Positions 39,007-48,396 of a stretch of 64,000 bases of DNA are shown piece after piece. The stretch is from Agrobacterium tumefaciens str. B6. Lineage in GTDB: Bacteria > Pseudomonadota > Alphaproteobacteria > Rhizobiales > Rhizobiaceae. The notes below the pieces were generated by a model, which had not been told where the DNA came from, ran no database searches, and saw nothing but the letters and a program-made list of their open reading frames with translations. A program made the position numbers and the translations under genes. Every line of letters begins with the position of its first letter. Position 1 is the first letter of the stretch. The DNA lies in the NCBI RefSeq assembly GCF_001541315.1, contig NZ_LMVK01000052.1, positions 62,001 through 126,000 on the forward strand, given 5' to 3'.

Positions 39007-39756
39007 TCAGTATGCTGACGAGAGTTGCGCGGTGGTGTTCCATGCATCCCGAAAACCAAGTGCAATGGCGCCATGCTCCATGGTCAGCACAAGCGTGTGG
39101 GCATCGTTATCGAGGGCGAACTGCTTTTCGGAGACACTCCAGGCAGGCAGCAACCAATGTTTGCCAGCGGCCTTGGCCGCATCGGCAATCACCTTCAGAT
39201 CGGCAAAATCGACTTCGCTGCGTTTGTAGGACCCGCGACCGCGCCGCAGGGAGAGGTCGCTTGGACCAATGAAGACACCGTCGACGATATCGAGCGACAG
39301 GATCTGTTCGATGTCTCTCAACGCACCGGCATGTTCGATCATCGGGTAACATCTGGTCTTGCGGTCCTGATCGATGAACCATTGCTCGTCTGGGCTGCCA
39401 TAGGACACAGTGCGGCCGCCTGCAAAACTGCGCTCGCCGTGTGGCGGGAATTTCGCGAAGGCACATGTCTTTTCCGCATGCGCAGCGTCAAGAATGTGAG
39501 GAATGACTACGGCATCTGCGCCGAAGTCTAACGCCTGCTGGATGGGGCCACGCTCAGGCGCCAGTACCTTTGCCAGAACATCAAGTCCCAAACCCTTGAG
39601 AACCGGGATGAACCGTTCAAGTGTGTCGAGGTCAAAACTGCCATGCTCGATATCGAGCACGACGGCAGTGTAGCCGATTGAAGCAGCAATTTCTGCTGCG
39701 GCGATATTGGGTCCGGAGAGCCAGACTGCCGATTTATGTCGGGAGTTTGATGTCAT
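39007..39756 (-). CDS. HpcH/HpaI family aldolase
   Basis: A 249-residue metal-dependent class II aldolase. The N-terminal IGYTAVVLDIEHGSFDLDTL holds the catalytic His, ALDFGADAVVIPHILDAAHA continues the barrel, and the metal-binding Glu and Asp are in PMIEHAGALRDIEQIL and DGVFIGPSDLSL. Relatives cleave or form 2-oxo acids such as 4-hydroxy-2-oxoheptanedioate to give pyruvate or glyoxylate plus aldehyde. It sits between an aminotransferase and a nitrilase in the same operon, suggesting cleavage of a hydroxy-oxo acid produced there. Confidence 0.9.
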   Translation of the reverse strand: MTSNSRHKSAVWLSGPNIAAAEIAASIGYTAVVLDIEHGSFDLDTLERFIPVLKGLGLDVLAKVLAPERGPIQQALDFGADAVVIPHILDAAHAEKTCAFAKFPPHGERSFAGGRTVSYGSPDEQWFIDQDRKTRCYPMIEHAGALRDIEQILSLDIVDGVFIGPSDLSLRRGRGSYKRSEVDFADLKVIADAAKAAGKHWLLPAWSVSEKQFALDNDAHTLVLTMEHGAIALGFRDAWNTTAQLSSAY

Positions 39757-39796
39757 GTTACGATAGTCCTGATCTGGAAATGGAGAGGTTGGCGCA

Positions 39797-41170
39797 TTAT
39801 CCGAGTACCTGTTGGACGGCGTCGGCGGTCACCGAAACAATCTCTTCAGCCTCTTCGCGCGTCAGGCACAGTGGTGGTGCGAAGCCGATAATGTCGCCTT
39901 GCGGCATGGCTCTTGCGATGACGCCGCGCTCCAGCATGGCGGCCACAATGGACGGGCCGACCTTGCGGGATGTATCGAAGAAGCGACGGTCGTCGCGGTC
40001 TTCCACCAGTTCGACGGCGGCCATCAGGCCATCACCACGCACATCACCCACATTGGCGTGACCGCCAACGGCCTGTGCCAGTGCCTCGCGGAACCAGGCA
40101 CCGGTGACGCGGGCATTTTCAAGAAGACCAAGTTCATCGATCAGTTCGAGATTGGCGACACCGGCTGCGGCGCAAATGGGGTGGGCTGAATAAGTCCAGC
40201 CATGGCCGATCGGTCCGAGTTGATCTGAACCTTGAACCAGAACATTCCACATTTTTTCGCTGACGATGCTGCCGGAAAGCGGTGCATAGGCAGAGGTCAA
40301 GCCCTTGGCGATGGTGATCAGGTCCGGTTCCATGCCGTAATGATCTGAGCCGAACATGCTGCCGAGACGGCCAAAACCGGTGATGACTTCGTCGGCGACC
40401 AGCAGGATATCGTATTTGCGCAACACCGCCTGAATGGCCTGCCAGTAACCATGTGGCGGTGGCACGATGCCGCCGGTGCCGAGGATCGGCTCTCCCACAA
40501 AGGCGGCAATCGTGTCGGGGCCTTCGGCCAGAATAAGTTCTTCCAGCTTGTTGGCGCAGTGCGCCGAAAACTCGGCTTCATCCATACTGCGGTCTTCCCG
40601 ACGGAAGAAATAGGGGGCTTCGGTGTGCAGGATCGGCGCACGCGGCAGATCGAAGGCTTTCTGGAAGGCTTCAAGGCCGGTCAGGCTGCCGGTCATGATG
40701 CCGGACCCGTGATAACCGCGCCAACGCGAAATGATCTTCTTCTTTTCTGGACGGCCAAGAACGTTGTTGTAGTACCAGATCAGCTTGATGTTGGTCTCAT
40801 TGGCATCGGATCCGGAAAGGCCGAAATAGACACGGCTCATATTGTGTGGTGCCCGCTCAATAATCATTCGCGCCAGCGTTACTGAGGCCTCCGTGCCATG
40901 GCCGACATAGGCGTGATAATAGGCCAGTGAACGCGCCTGTTCTGCAATGGCATCAGCAATTTTCTGGCGGCCATATCCGACATTCACACAGTAGAGACCA
41001 CCAAAGGCGTCAAGGCTACGGCGACCATTGGTGTCGGTAATATAGACGCCTTCACCGCTGGCAATGGTGCGTATCGGGCTTTCACCACGTGCATGGGCGC
41101 CCATGGCGGTCGAGGGGTGGAAAAAGTGATTGCGATCCCAGGCATTGAGATCGTTGCGATGGTCGTTCAT
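39797..41170 (-). CDS. class III aminotransferase (omega-amino acid type)
   Basis: A 457-residue PLP enzyme of the omega-aminotransferase family. It has FFHPSTAMGAHARGESPIRT, AFGGLYCVNVGYGRQKIADA, YFGLSGSDANETNIKLIWYY, the PLP-contacting VADEVITGFGRLG and the Schiff-base Lys in LITIAKGLTSAYAPLSG. Members transfer amino groups from beta-alanine, taurine, GABA or polyamines to pyruvate. Its start overlaps the stop of the ALDH gene by four bases. Together they would turn an omega-amine into a carboxylic acid through its semialdehyde. Confidence 0.92.
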   Translation of the reverse strand: MNDHRNDLNAWDRNHFFHPSTAMGAHARGESPIRTIASGEGVYITDTNGRRSLDAFGGLYCVNVGYGRQKIADAIAEQARSLAYYHAYVGHGTEASVTLARMIIERAPHNMSRVYFGLSGSDANETNIKLIWYYNNVLGRPEKKKIISRWRGYHGSGIMTGSLTGLEAFQKAFDLPRAPILHTEAPYFFRREDRSMDEAEFSAHCANKLEELILAEGPDTIAAFVGEPILGTGGIVPPPHGYWQAIQAVLRKYDILLVADEVITGFGRLGSMFGSDHYGMEPDLITIAKGLTSAYAPLSGSIVSEKMWNVLVQGSDQLGPIGHGWTYSAHPICAAAGVANLELIDELGLLENARVTGAWFREALAQAVGGHANVGDVRGDGLMAAVELVEDRDDRRFFDTSRKVGPSIVAAMLERGVIARAMPQGDIIGFAPPLCLTREEAEEIVSVTADAVQQVLG

Positions 41171-42690
41171 GCGGAGTTCCTTTCCATCCCGCGGTCAGCA
41201 GGGGTGTCGATGCAGAGATATTTGAGCTCGGTGAATGCCTCGATGCCGTGGCGTGAACCCTCACGTCCAAGCCCCGAGTGTTTCCAGCCGCCGAAGGGTA
41301 TGGGGCCACCGGTGATTTTGACGCGGTTGATGGCCACCATTCCGAATTGCAGGGCGCGTCCCATGCGCCACTGGCGCGCGCCGTTTTCCGTCAAGACATA
41401 GGCGACAAGGCCGTATTCGGTGTTGTTGGCGCGTCTGATGACCTCGTCTTCGCTGCCGAATACGTTGACAGCTGCAACCGGGCCAAATGTCTCTTCATGC
41501 ATGATGAGTGCCTCGTCGGGCACATCGGCGAGCAGCGTGGGGGTGTAGAACAGTGGTCCGGCGGGGTGGCGTTTTCCGCCGGTCAGGCAGCGCGCCCCGT
41601 GGGCAACCGCATCCTTCACCTGGTTTTCAACGCTGTCTATCGCCCGCTGATGCATCAGTGGACCGATCTCGGTCGCCTTATCCAACCCGTTGCCAACCCG
41701 AAGGGCGGCAATGCGTTGGGCAAATTTCGTTAAAAACTGTTGGTAGATCGAGCGATGCACGAAGATGCGGTTTGCAGCGAGGCAATCCTGGCCAGAGGTA
41801 GCAAATTTTGCGTCCATGGCGATATCGACTGCACGGGATATATCGGCATCTTCAAAGATAATTAGCGGTGCGTGTCCACCTAATTCCATGACCAGTCGTT
41901 TCATGGAGGGCATACATTGTGCGGCGATCAGCTTTCCGACTTTGGTTGATCCGGTGAAACTCAGTGCACCGACACGGTTGTCATCACACAACGCCCCTAC
42001 GATTTCTTTGGAATCGCCGGTCAGCACATTAAAGACACCTGGGGGAATGCCGGCGCGCTCGGCGAGTTCCACCAGGGCCAGCGCGGAAAGCGGTGTTTCC
42101 CCGGAGGGATGGGCAACAACCGTGCAACCGGCTGCCAGCGCAGCAGCTGCCTTGCGTGTCAGCATGGCAGAGGGGAAGTTCCATGGTGTGACCAATGCGG
42201 CAACACCGATCGCTTCCCTGCGAACGATCATCTCCGCACCGGGCAGATGCGATGTCACGCTCTCTGTGTTGAGGCGTTTGCCTTCTTCCGCGTACCATTC
42301 GGGAAATGAGGCGGCATAGTCCTGCTCGCCCAGTGCTTCATGAAACGGCTTGCCCTGTTCCAGCACCATGATCCGTGCCAGATCCTCGCGGTGTTCGCGG
42401 ATAAGCTCTGCCCAGCGGCGCAATAGGGTGCCGCGTTGTTCCGGCAGCAACGCCTGCCAGGCGGGAAATGCAGCTGTGGCTGCCGCGACAGTCTCGCGAA
42501 CGTCGTCCGCATCGACTGCGGTGACCCGCGCCACGGGCAGGCCGCTTGCCGGGTCATTGACTGCAAAATCGATAGATCCGGCAATCCAGCGCCCGCCAGA
42601 GTAGGAAAGCTCGCGTAGCAGACCCGGATCATTCAGGCTGTCGAGTGCGGCATGCCGCCTTTCGTGGCGGCTCATCCGGGCCTCGCTCAT
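41167..42690 (-). CDS. NAD-dependent succinate-semialdehyde dehydrogenase-like ALDH
   Basis: A 507-residue aldehyde dehydrogenase of the GabD type. It has LVTPWNFPSAMLTRKAAAAL, the catalytic Glu in VMELGGHAPLIIFEDADI, the catalytic Cys in SGQDCLAANRIFVH, and the end GGPIPFGGWKHSGLGREGS. It is 20 residues longer than typical GabD at the N-terminus, with a second possible start at 42675. The substrate is probably a small semialdehyde made by the coupled aminotransferase, such as succinate, malonate or aspartate semialdehyde. First gene of the leftward operon. Confidence 0.92.
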   Translation of the reverse strand: MSEARMSRHERRHAALDSLNDPGLLRELSYSGGRWIAGSIDFAVNDPASGLPVARVTAVDADDVRETVAAATAAFPAWQALLPEQRGTLLRRWAELIREHREDLARIMVLEQGKPFHEALGEQDYAASFPEWYAEEGKRLNTESVTSHLPGAEMIVRREAIGVAALVTPWNFPSAMLTRKAAAALAAGCTVVAHPSGETPLSALALVELAERAGIPPGVFNVLTGDSKEIVGALCDDNRVGALSFTGSTKVGKLIAAQCMPSMKRLVMELGGHAPLIIFEDADISRAVDIAMDAKFATSGQDCLAANRIFVHRSIYQQFLTKFAQRIAALRVGNGLDKATEIGPLMHQRAIDSVENQVKDAVAHGARCLTGGKRHPAGPLFYTPTLLADVPDEALIMHEETFGPVAAVNVFGSEDEVIRRANNTEYGLVAYVLTENGARQWRMGRALQFGMVAINRVKITGGPIPFGGWKHSGLGREGSRHGIEAFTELKYLCIDTPADRGMERNSA

Positions 42691-42801
42691 GTGTTCTGTC
42701 CTCGGCTATTATTGAATACAGCGAGTATTGCAGAACCCGGCGACATGATCGGGCCAAAGAGAGCTGCTGCGCAGCCCGCCCGGTCTGATTCTGGATTAAA
42801 T

Positions 42802-43263
42802 TTAGTCCACCCTGTCTTTTACAGCCCGGGTCACGATATAGGTAAAGTAGCGCTGGATGCCGATTTCCATGGCCAGCATCCGGTCGACGAGGCGTTGATA
42901 ACTGTCGATGTCGGTGGATTCCACGGTCAGGAAATAATCCACGCCTCCACCCACCGACCAGCAAGACACAATTTCCGCTATGTCACTGACAGCGCTCTCG
43001 AAGCGTTTGAAATCCGCATGACGATGGCTGGCCAGTGTTACTTCCATGAGCACCCGAACGGGTAATGGCTGTTCTTCCATCGATATACGGGCGTGATAAC
43101 CGGTAATCACGCCCTGTGCCTCAAGCCTTTTCAGCCGCGCCCAGGCAGGGGTGGCCGACAGCCCAACGGCCTCCGCCAACGCCTGTTTGGTCAGGCGCCC
43201 GTTGCGCTTCATGGCTTCGATAATACGCAGATCTATCGCATCCAGTTTCAGCTTTTCCTCCAT
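42802..43263 (-). CDS. Lrp/AsnC family transcriptional regulator
   Basis: A 153-residue regulator with an N-terminal helix-turn-helix (DLRIIEAMKRNGRLTKQALA, GLSATPAWARLKRLEAQGVI) and a C-terminal RAM domain that senses amino acids (PLPVRVLMEVTL, GGGVDYFLTVESTDIDSYQR). The start at 43263 gives the usual length; an upstream reading adds 42 residues without homology. It lies between the leftward ALDH operon and the rightward ABC operon. A tandem 14-bp repeat occurs in the shared intergenic region, so it probably controls both arms in response to an amino acid from the pathway. Confidence 0.9.
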   Translation of the reverse strand: MEEKLKLDAIDLRIIEAMKRNGRLTKQALAEAVGLSATPAWARLKRLEAQGVITGYHARISMEEQPLPVRVLMEVTLASHRHADFKRFESAVSDIAEIVSCWSVGGGVDYFLTVESTDIDSYQRLVDRMLAMEIGIQRYFTYIVTRAVKDRVD

Positions 43264-43345
43264 GGGGCCGCCGCAGACAGTTGCGGCAGCCGTAATTTGG
43301 TGGCTCGAACATGTTTTCATAATGCATATCGAAACATGCTTGACT

Positions 43346-43377
43346 ATGTTTTTTACATATGAAATGTTTTTTACATA
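43346..43377. promoter_or_regulatory. tandem direct repeat, candidate Lrp operator
   Basis: ATGTTTTTTACATA occurs twice without mismatch, at 43346-43359 and 43364-43377, 18 bases apart. The repeats lie 24 bases before the ABC-binding-protein start and 82 bases before the Lrp start. TTGACT at 43340-43345 could serve as a -35 box for the rightward operon. Confidence 0.55.
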
Positions 43378-43401
43378 AACATAAAACAAGAGGGCGAACT
43401 T

Positions 43402-44949
43402 ATGTCACTGTCGAAACCGGCCTTGCGTGCATTATTAGCATCTGTGGCCCTGGCTCTTCCCGGATTGGCCGCAGCCAATACGCTGAACGTGCAGATTACC
43501 GCTGATATCAGAAGCTCCCAACCGGGCATAAACCGCGATGCAGGCACGGATTCCGTCATGCTCAACGTGGTTGAAGGACTGGTTGCTGCAGGTGAAAAGG
43601 GCGAAATTCGCCCGATGCTGGCCAAGGAATGGGCGGTATCCGATGATGGCAAGACATATACATTTACCCTCCGTGACGGCGTGAAATTCCACAATGGCGA
43701 GACGATGACCGCTACCGATGTGCAGTGGAGTCTCGAAAAGCTCATTCGTGATCCGGAATTCAGCTGCAAGACATTCTTTGATGGCAGCCGTGACGCCAAG
43801 GTGGAAACAATCGAGGCAAAGGACAACACGGTTGTCGTGACGCTTGATCGCCCCAATGCGATGTTCCTGAACTATATGGCGCAGGCGCAGTGTGGTTCTA
43901 CGGGTATCGTGCACCGTGCTTCATTCGGAGATGACGGCAAGTGGAAGGCGCCAATCGCCACCGGCCCGTTTGAGTTTGGTGAATGGAAGCGCGGGCAGGG
44001 ACTGACCCTGGAGAAGTTCGCCGACTATTCCATTTCAGGAGAGCAGCCCGACGGTTACGGCGGCCGCAAGGAAGTGCTTGTTGACGAGGTGAAGTATGTT
44101 GTGGTGCCGGACACCGCAACGGCGGTGGCCGGTCTTAAAAGTGGTGCGCTTGATGTGCTGCCCTACCTGCCGCCAGGCGAAGCCGCAAAGCTGAAGGACG
44201 AAAAGGACTTCACCATAGTTGCGGCTCCTCACGGTGGCCTTGTGACCATGCTGTTCCAGACGGCTGATCCGTTGATGTCGAAGGTCGAAATGCGCCAGGC
44301 AGTCATTGCCGCGCTGGATACACCGCAGATCGTCGATTCCGTAACTTACGGACTGGGTATTCCCAACAATTCGCTCGTTGCATCCGGCTCGCTTTATCAT
44401 ACGGCGGCGCAAGACAAGGGTTACACCTATGACCCTGATACCGTGAAGGCACTGCTGGCCAAGGCTGGTTACAAGGGCGAGAAGATCAACATTCTCACCA
44501 ACCGTCGCTCGGCCATCAACTACGATACTGCAATCATCGCGCAGGCCATGTTGCAGTCCGCCGGTATCAACGCGGAAATTGAAGTCCTTGAATGGGCAAG
44601 CCAACTCGACCGCTTCAACAGCGGTAAATACCAGATCATGGCGTTCAATTATTCCAACCGTACCGATCCGGCGCTCGCCTATCAGACGGTTGTCGGCTCG
44701 AAAGCCAAAAAGGCCAATGCTGTCTGGGATGATGCTGATGTCAGCAAGCTCGTCAATCAGGCGCTGCAGGAAACCGATCAGGCAAAACGTCAGGCAATCT
44801 TTGATGATCTGCATGCCCGTTTTCTGGAGCAGGCACCGTTGGTGATGCTGGCCAATGGCCTCGATGTCGGCGTGTCCGGCCCGAAGGTAAAGGGATATCG
44901 CACCTGGCAGGGCTTTGCCCGCTTCTGGGGCGTTGAGAAAACCCAGTGA
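43402..44949 (+). CDS. peptide/opine-type ABC transporter substrate-binding protein (family 5)
   Basis: A 515-residue periplasmic binding protein. The signal peptide ends near GLAAA (residue 24). Family 5 features follow: VEGLVAAGEKGEIRPMLAKE, WAVSDDGKTYTFTLRDGVKF, HNGETMTATDVQWSLEKLI and late LEQAPLVMLANGLDVG. Members bind oligopeptides, nickel, opines, heme or sugars, so the ligand is open. It is first in the rightward cluster 2 operon and next to Lrp, so its ligand is probably the nutrient handled by the downstream hydrolases. Confidence 0.93.
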   Translation: MSLSKPALRALLASVALALPGLAAANTLNVQITADIRSSQPGINRDAGTDSVMLNVVEGLVAAGEKGEIRPMLAKEWAVSDDGKTYTFTLRDGVKFHNGETMTATDVQWSLEKLIRDPEFSCKTFFDGSRDAKVETIEAKDNTVVVTLDRPNAMFLNYMAQAQCGSTGIVHRASFGDDGKWKAPIATGPFEFGEWKRGQGLTLEKFADYSISGEQPDGYGGRKEVLVDEVKYVVVPDTATAVAGLKSGALDVLPYLPPGEAAKLKDEKDFTIVAAPHGGLVTMLFQTADPLMSKVEMRQAVIAALDTPQIVDSVTYGLGIPNNSLVASGSLYHTAAQDKGYTYDPDTVKALLAKAGYKGEKINILTNRRSAINYDTAIIAQAMLQSAGINAEIEVLEWASQLDRFNSGKYQIMAFNYSNRTDPALAYQTVVGSKAKKANAVWDDADVSKLVNQALQETDQAKRQAIFDDLHARFLEQAPLVMLANGLDVGVSGPKVKGYRTWQGFARFWGVEKTQ

Positions 44950-44971
44950 GAATGACTGGCGGATACTGACC

Positions 44972-45916
44972 ATGCTGAAATTTGCCTTGAGCCGACTATT
45001 GTCGGCAATCCCCACCCTGTTCATCGTTTCGATGGCGGTGTTTGGCCTCATCCGCCTGATACCCGGCGACCCGGCCAGTCTGATGCTCGGCGATCTCGCT
45101 CATGCTGATGCGCTGGCCGCCGCCCGCCAGTCGATGGGACTGGATAAACCCGTTCCGCTGCAATTTGTCATCTGGCTTGGCAATGTCATGCAAGGTGATC
45201 TCGGTCACTCCGTGCTGAATGGCCAGCCGGTGCTTGACCTTGTGCTGCAGCGGTTTTCGACCAGTGCGTGGATGGTGCTGATTGCAGTTGGTCTTTCCGT
45301 TCTGATCGCCGTGCCACTGGGCATGGCAGCGGCGTGGAAACAGAATGGCGGCCTTGATCTCGCTATTGTTGCCATGTCGACATTGCTGCTTTCAATCCCG
45401 ACCTTCTGGTTGGGATTGATGATCCTGCTCGGTTTCGGTCTCAAGCTCGGCTGGTTGCCGGTGTTGGGTTATGTCTCGGTCACCGACGATCCGGTAGCCG
45501 GATTGATCTACCTGATCATGCCGGTGGCAACGCTGGTGCTGCACGAGGTGGGCATTATCGTTCGTATGGCCCGCGCCTCGACGCTTGATGTGCTGCGGCT
45601 GGATTACATTACCCATGCCCGCGCCAAGGGTTTGGGCGAGGCGGCAGTGCTTCTGCGCCATGCGGCACGCAATGCCTTCGGTCCGACCTGGACACTGATT
45701 GGTCTTATCCTCGGCAATCTTCTCGGCGGTGTTGCCGTGGTGGAAACCGTGTTCACCATTCCGGGCCTCGGCCGACTGATCGTCGATTCCATCTATGCTC
45801 GTGATTACGCTGTCGTGCAGGGCTGCCTGCTGTTTGTGGCCGTCACCTATCTGCTCGTCAATCTGCTGGTTGACCTGCTCTACCCCCTGTTCGATCCGAG
45901 AGTGACTGCAGAATGA
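44972..45916 (+). CDS. dipeptide-type ABC transporter permease 1 (DppB-like)
   Basis: A 314-residue inner-membrane permease. It begins FALSRLLSAIPTLFIVSMAV and RLIPGDPASLMLG, both standard for DppB, and has the EAA-loop YITHARAKGLGEAAVLLRHA and LGNLLGGVAVVETVFTIPGL. About six membrane segments are visible. The ATG at 44972 lies 22 bases after the binding-protein stop; a reading from 44915 overlaps it and lacks homology. It pairs with the permease encoded next, whose gene overlaps it by four bases. Confidence 0.95.
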   Translation: MLKFALSRLLSAIPTLFIVSMAVFGLIRLIPGDPASLMLGDLAHADALAAARQSMGLDKPVPLQFVIWLGNVMQGDLGHSVLNGQPVLDLVLQRFSTSAWMVLIAVGLSVLIAVPLGMAAAWKQNGGLDLAIVAMSTLLLSIPTFWLGLMILLGFGLKLGWLPVLGYVSVTDDPVAGLIYLIMPVATLVLHEVGIIVRMARASTLDVLRLDYITHARAKGLGEAAVLLRHAARNAFGPTWTLIGLILGNLLGGVAVVETVFTIPGLGRLIVDSIYARDYAVVQGCLLFVAVTYLLVNLLVDLLYPLFDPRVTAE

Positions 45917-46728
45917 AACGCCATCAACGAAACCGTATCCTCGGCGGCGCACTTCTCGCCTGTTTTTTCGGGGCAGCGCTTGCCGGCCGCATCTGGACAC
46001 CTTTCGACCCGATGCGCATCGATCTGCGTTCCAAATTGCAGGCGCCGGACGCGACCCACTGGCTTGGAACCGATGAATTTGGTCGCGACGTCCTGTCCCG
46101 GTTGATGACGGCGGCAGGTACCAGTGTCTCGATCAGCCTTGTGACTGTGTGCATCGCCGTTCTGGCCGGTGTGTCGTTTGGTGTTCTTGCGGGTTATGCC
46201 CGTGGCTGGACAGACCGCGTCATCATGGCATTCAACGACGCGCTGCTGGCGTTTCCCAGCATGCTGCTGGCGCTGGCGCTGCTATCGATTACCGGCGCCA
46301 ATATGTATGGCATCATCCTGGCGCTCGGCATTGCCTATACGCCGTCCATGGTCCGTGTGGTGCGTGGTTCGGTGCTGTCACTGCGTGAGCGGGAGTTTAT
46401 CGAAGCATCCCGCATCATGGGCAATTCGGCTGCCTACACCATGTTCCGCCATATTGTGCCGAACTGCCTCGGTCCAGTGATCGTGCTGGCAACCTCCATG
46501 TTCGGATCGGTGCTGTTGACTGAAAGTGCACTTAGCTTCCTTGGTCTTGGTGTACCGCCGCCAGCGCCGACCTGGGGCAACATGTTGGCCAGTGGCCGTC
46601 CGCATATCGCAGAAGCCGTATGGCTCGGCATCTTCCCTGGTCTCTGCATCTCCCTGTCACTGCTTGGCATAAATCTGTTCGGTGATGCGATCCGCGACCG
46701 TTTCGACCCCCGCATGCGAGGATTGTAA
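45913..46728 (+). CDS. dipeptide-type ABC transporter permease 2 (DppC-like)
   Basis: A 271-residue permease of the DppC type. It shows the N-terminal segment with GTDEFGRDVLSRLMTAAGTS, the region LAFPSMLLALALLSITGANM, the coupling loop IEASRIMGNSAAYTMFRHI and the end FGDAIRDRFDPRMRG. Five to six hydrophobic segments. Its ATG overlaps the preceding stop codon (ATGA), indicating translational coupling and a heterodimeric permease. Confidence 0.95.
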   Translation: MKRHQRNRILGGALLACFFGAALAGRIWTPFDPMRIDLRSKLQAPDATHWLGTDEFGRDVLSRLMTAAGTSVSISLVTVCIAVLAGVSFGVLAGYARGWTDRVIMAFNDALLAFPSMLLALALLSITGANMYGIILALGIAYTPSMVRVVRGSVLSLREREFIEASRIMGNSAAYTMFRHIVPNCLGPVIVLATSMFGSVLLTESALSFLGLGVPPPAPTWGNMLASGRPHIAEAVWLGIFPGLCISLSLLGINLFGDAIRDRFDPRMRGL

Positions 46729-46731
46729 GCA

Positions 46732-48396
46732 ATGAACCAGCCTCTTATTCAGGTCGAAAACCTTAGTCTTTCCGTGAACGGAATTGATGATCATCGCATC
46801 GTTCGCGATGTTTCGTTCAGTGTCGGTGCCGGTGAAATCGTCGGTATTGTCGGCGAAAGCGGTTCGGGAAAAACCATGGTGGCACGCAGCCTCATGGGTC
46901 TCCAGCCGCCGGCGATTGCCATTTCCGGCGGTGATATCCGTTTCGAAGGTCGCTCTGTACCATCAATGGAAGGCAAGGAAATCCGCGCATTGCGTGGCTC
47001 TCGGCTGGGCATGGTGTTTCAGGAACCGATGACCTCGCTCAATCCGTCGATGACCATCGGCAAGCAACTTGAAGAGCCGTTGAAACTGCACACGCGGCTG
47101 GACGCTGCGGCGCGGCGCGCCAAAATTCTCGAGATTTTGCGGCGTGTTGGCATTCATGATCCCGAGGGTGCCTTGCTGGCATTCCCGCATCATTTTTCCG
47201 GCGGCATGCGCCAACGCATGATGCTGGCATCTGCGATGCTGCTGCGACCATCCCTGCTGATCGCCGACGAGCCGACCACGGCGCTTGATGCGCTGGTGCA
47301 ACGCGAGGTGCTGGAACTGATGCTGGAAATGGTGCGCAGTGAAAACACGGCATTGTTGATGATCAGCCACGACCTGCCGATGGTGGCGCGTTACTGTGAC
47401 CGCGTCATCGTCATGCGGCAAGGCGAGATTGTCGAGCAGGGGCCGGTTACGGACATCATTTCCAATCCGCGCCATGATTACACACGCGAATTGCTGCAAT
47501 CCATGCCGATGCGTGGGCCGCTGAGAGACATTGATCCGCAATCGAAACCGGTTATGGAAGTGCGCGGCATTGAGGTCACATATAGTGCCCGCGCCGGTTT
47601 TATGGCGCCGCGGAAGACCAAGAAAGCTTTGCATGGTGTCGACCTTGCGGTGCGGCCGGGCGAAATCGTGGCGCTGGTCGGTGCCTCCGGTTCCGGTAAG
47701 ACCACGCTTGGCCGTTGTATTGCCGGGCTGGTACCTGCGTCTGCCGGCCGCATCTTCTTTGCCGGCGAAGAAGTGAAGCCGGATTCGCCTGCATGGCGCA
47801 ATTACCGCCTCAACTGCCAGATGATTTTTCAGGACCCGTTCGGTTCACTCGATCCGCGCATGAAAATCCGCGATATCGTCGCAGAGGCTCTGCGTCACGT
47901 CACTACGTCGACGCGGGAAGAAAAGCAGCACCGTACCCGCACCATTCTGGAAGAAGTAGGGCTCGACGGGCGTTATTTCGACCGGTTTCCGCACGAGCTT
48001 TCCGGTGGCCAGCGTCAACGCGTGGCAATTGCGCGTGCCATTGTAGGGCGACCGCAGTTCGTGATCGCTGATGAGGCGGTGTCGGCACTTGACGTTACCG
48101 TGCGCGCCAGAGTGCTGGAACTGCTGGCTGATCTGCAGAAACGATATGGTTTTTCGTGCCTGTTCATCAGCCATGATCTCGGTGTGGTCGAGCAGCTTGC
48201 CGACCGGGTGGTGGTGATGCGTGACGGCGCGATCGTTGAGCAAGGCAACCGCGACGACATTTTTGATGCTCCGCGATCGGAATATACGCGCGCCTTGCTT
48301 TCGGCCATCCCAACCCTGACCCGCACCGAAACCGGCGTTTCGCTGAACTGGCGTTTCGCAGAAACGGAAAAACAGCAGGCGGACGCATTGCAATGA
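46732..48396 (+). CDS. dipeptide-type ABC transporter fused ATP-binding protein
   Basis: A 554-residue protein with two complete ATPase domains, as in GsiA and YejF. Domain 1 (residues 5-265) has Walker A GESGSGKTMVAR and signature FSGGMRQRMMLASA. Domain 2 (about 280-545) has Walker A GASGSGKTTLGR, signature [14 protein letters not shown] and Walker B FVIADEAVSALD. A C-terminal stretch with PRSEYTRALLSAIPTL is the oligopeptide-transporter tail. One gene thus supplies both ATPases of the importer. It starts 4 bases after the second permease gene. Confidence 0.95.
   Translation: MNQPLIQVENLSLSVNGIDDHRIVRDVSFSVGAGEIVGIVGESGSGKTMVARSLMGLQPPAIAISGGDIRFEGRSVPSMEGKEIRALRGSRLGMVFQEPMTSLNPSMTIGKQLEEPLKLHTRLDAAARRAKILEILRRVGIHDPEGALLAFPHHFSGGMRQRMMLASAMLLRPSLLIADEPTTALDALVQREVLELMLEMVRSENTALLMISHDLPMVARYCDRVIVMRQGEIVEQGPVTDIISNPRHDYTRELLQSMPMRGPLRDIDPQSKPVMEVRGIEVTYSARAGFMAPRKTKKALHGVDLAVRPGEIVALVGASGSGKTTLGRCIAGLVPASAGRIFFAGEEVKPDSPAWRNYRLNCQMIFQDPFGSLDPRMKIRDIVAEALRHVTTSTREEKQHRTRTILEEVGLDGRYFDRFPHELSGGQRQRVAIARAIVGRPQFVIADEAVSALDVTVRARVLELLADLQKRYGFSCLFISHDLGVVEQLADRVVVMRDGAIVEQGNRDDIFDAPRSEYTRALLSAIPTLTRTETGVSLNWRFAETEKQQADALQ

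Noticed and set aside
39797-43263. Ectoine degradation (class III aminotransferase, semialdehyde dehydrogenase and AsnC regulator together)
   Set aside because: The ectoine hydrolase and N-acetyl-diaminobutyrate deacetylase genes are absent, and the transporter is of peptide type.
43346-43377. CRISPR-like repeats
   Set aside because: Only two units of 14 bases separated by 4 bases, in a promoter region, with no cas genes.
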